64,000 bases of DNA, taken from Trichopria drosophilae. Its lineage: Eukaryota; Arthropoda; Insecta; Hymenoptera; Diapriidae. The DNA lies in the NCBI GenBank assembly GCA_030407085.1, contig CM059582.1, positions 53,643,001 through 53,707,000 on the forward strand, read 5' to 3'. The notes beneath the pieces were generated by a model, which was not told the DNA's origin, searched no databases, and saw only the letters and a program-made list of their open reading frames with translations. Both the position numbers and the translations under genes were made by a program. Positions within the stretch are counted from its first letter, which is position 1. Every line of letters starts with the position of its first letter. Below, piece after piece: positions 63,899 to 64,000 of this stretch.

Positions 63899-64000
63899 TA
63901 TTAAGGTATCAAAGCTAAGCAACGAGACATATGATAGTGAAGACCAAAATGTGGCCAACTCCCCAGTCAAATTAACAAACTTAGCAAAAGATACGCGTCG

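Noticed and set aside
1..64000. CRISPR arrays, operons or ribosomal RNA genes
   Set aside because: No regularly spaced identical repeats with unique spacers, no clustered bacterial frames with ribosome binding sites, and no recognisable rRNA sequence.

Overview
The window looks like AT-rich nuclear DNA from an insect. Support for this comes from very sparse coding sequence, short spliced introns with GT/AG borders, a jockey-type LINE remnant, TA-flanked MITEs, and one secreted-protein gene with phase-0 introns. The mix of AT-rich background and small CpG-containing islands would suit a hymenopteran such as a bee, but that is inference and nothing here fixes the species. No bacterial, organellar or viral gene organisation is visible.

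The one convincing intact gene lies at about 57.73-60.59 kb on the + strand. It has a TATA box, four exons, three phase-0 introns and polyadenylation signals, and encodes a predicted secreted protein of 707 residues. The protein consists of a signal peptide, 21 in-register proline/histidine octads of the form x-P-E-H-R-P-V-x, an aperiodic Pro/His/Tyr-rich region, and a helical C-terminal domain with six cysteines. The octads are nested in a 48-residue and a 16-residue higher-order repeat. I do not recognise an exact family.

Layout: 0.3-0.74 kb is a GC-richer island with hairpins. At 0.9-1.2, 7.8-7.95 and 47.98-48.06 kb are three copies of a dispersed 15-16 bp GACA minisatellite. The segment 6.4-7.3 kb is a second GC-richer island. 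A possible MITE lies at 9.6-10.2 kb and another GC-richer island at 10.6-11.1 kb. At 12.4-13.2 kb there is a foldback element carrying a nearly identical 354 bp tandem duplication. A 5'-truncated, frameshifted jockey-like LINE lies at 14.4-15.8 kb (minus strand). From 16 to 35 kb there is mostly AT-rich DNA without recognisable genes, apart from GC islands near 24.6 and 30.5 kb and small repeats. An 808 bp element with arms of about 340 bp lies at 35.18-35.98 kb. A decayed fragment of a multicopy insect ORF family is at 36.5-36.7 kb, and a three-copy 160 bp repeat at 40.66-41.11 kb. The segment 48.0-48.8 kb contains a minisatellite, nuclear-receptor-like half-sites and a tight E2F-like cluster. 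Exon-like GC-rich DNA lies at 49.4-50.1 kb. Two related pogo/Tigger-type MITEs are at 51.35-51.52 and 63.62-63.90 kb, and 56.0-57.0 kb carries repeated GGGAGCAAAAT motifs and an (ATT)n microsatellite.

There is no operon-like cooperation between genes. The biology is one tissue-secreted repeat protein in repeat-punctuated intergenic or intronic DNA. Most short open frames are chance frames in AT-rich sequence and are not listed.
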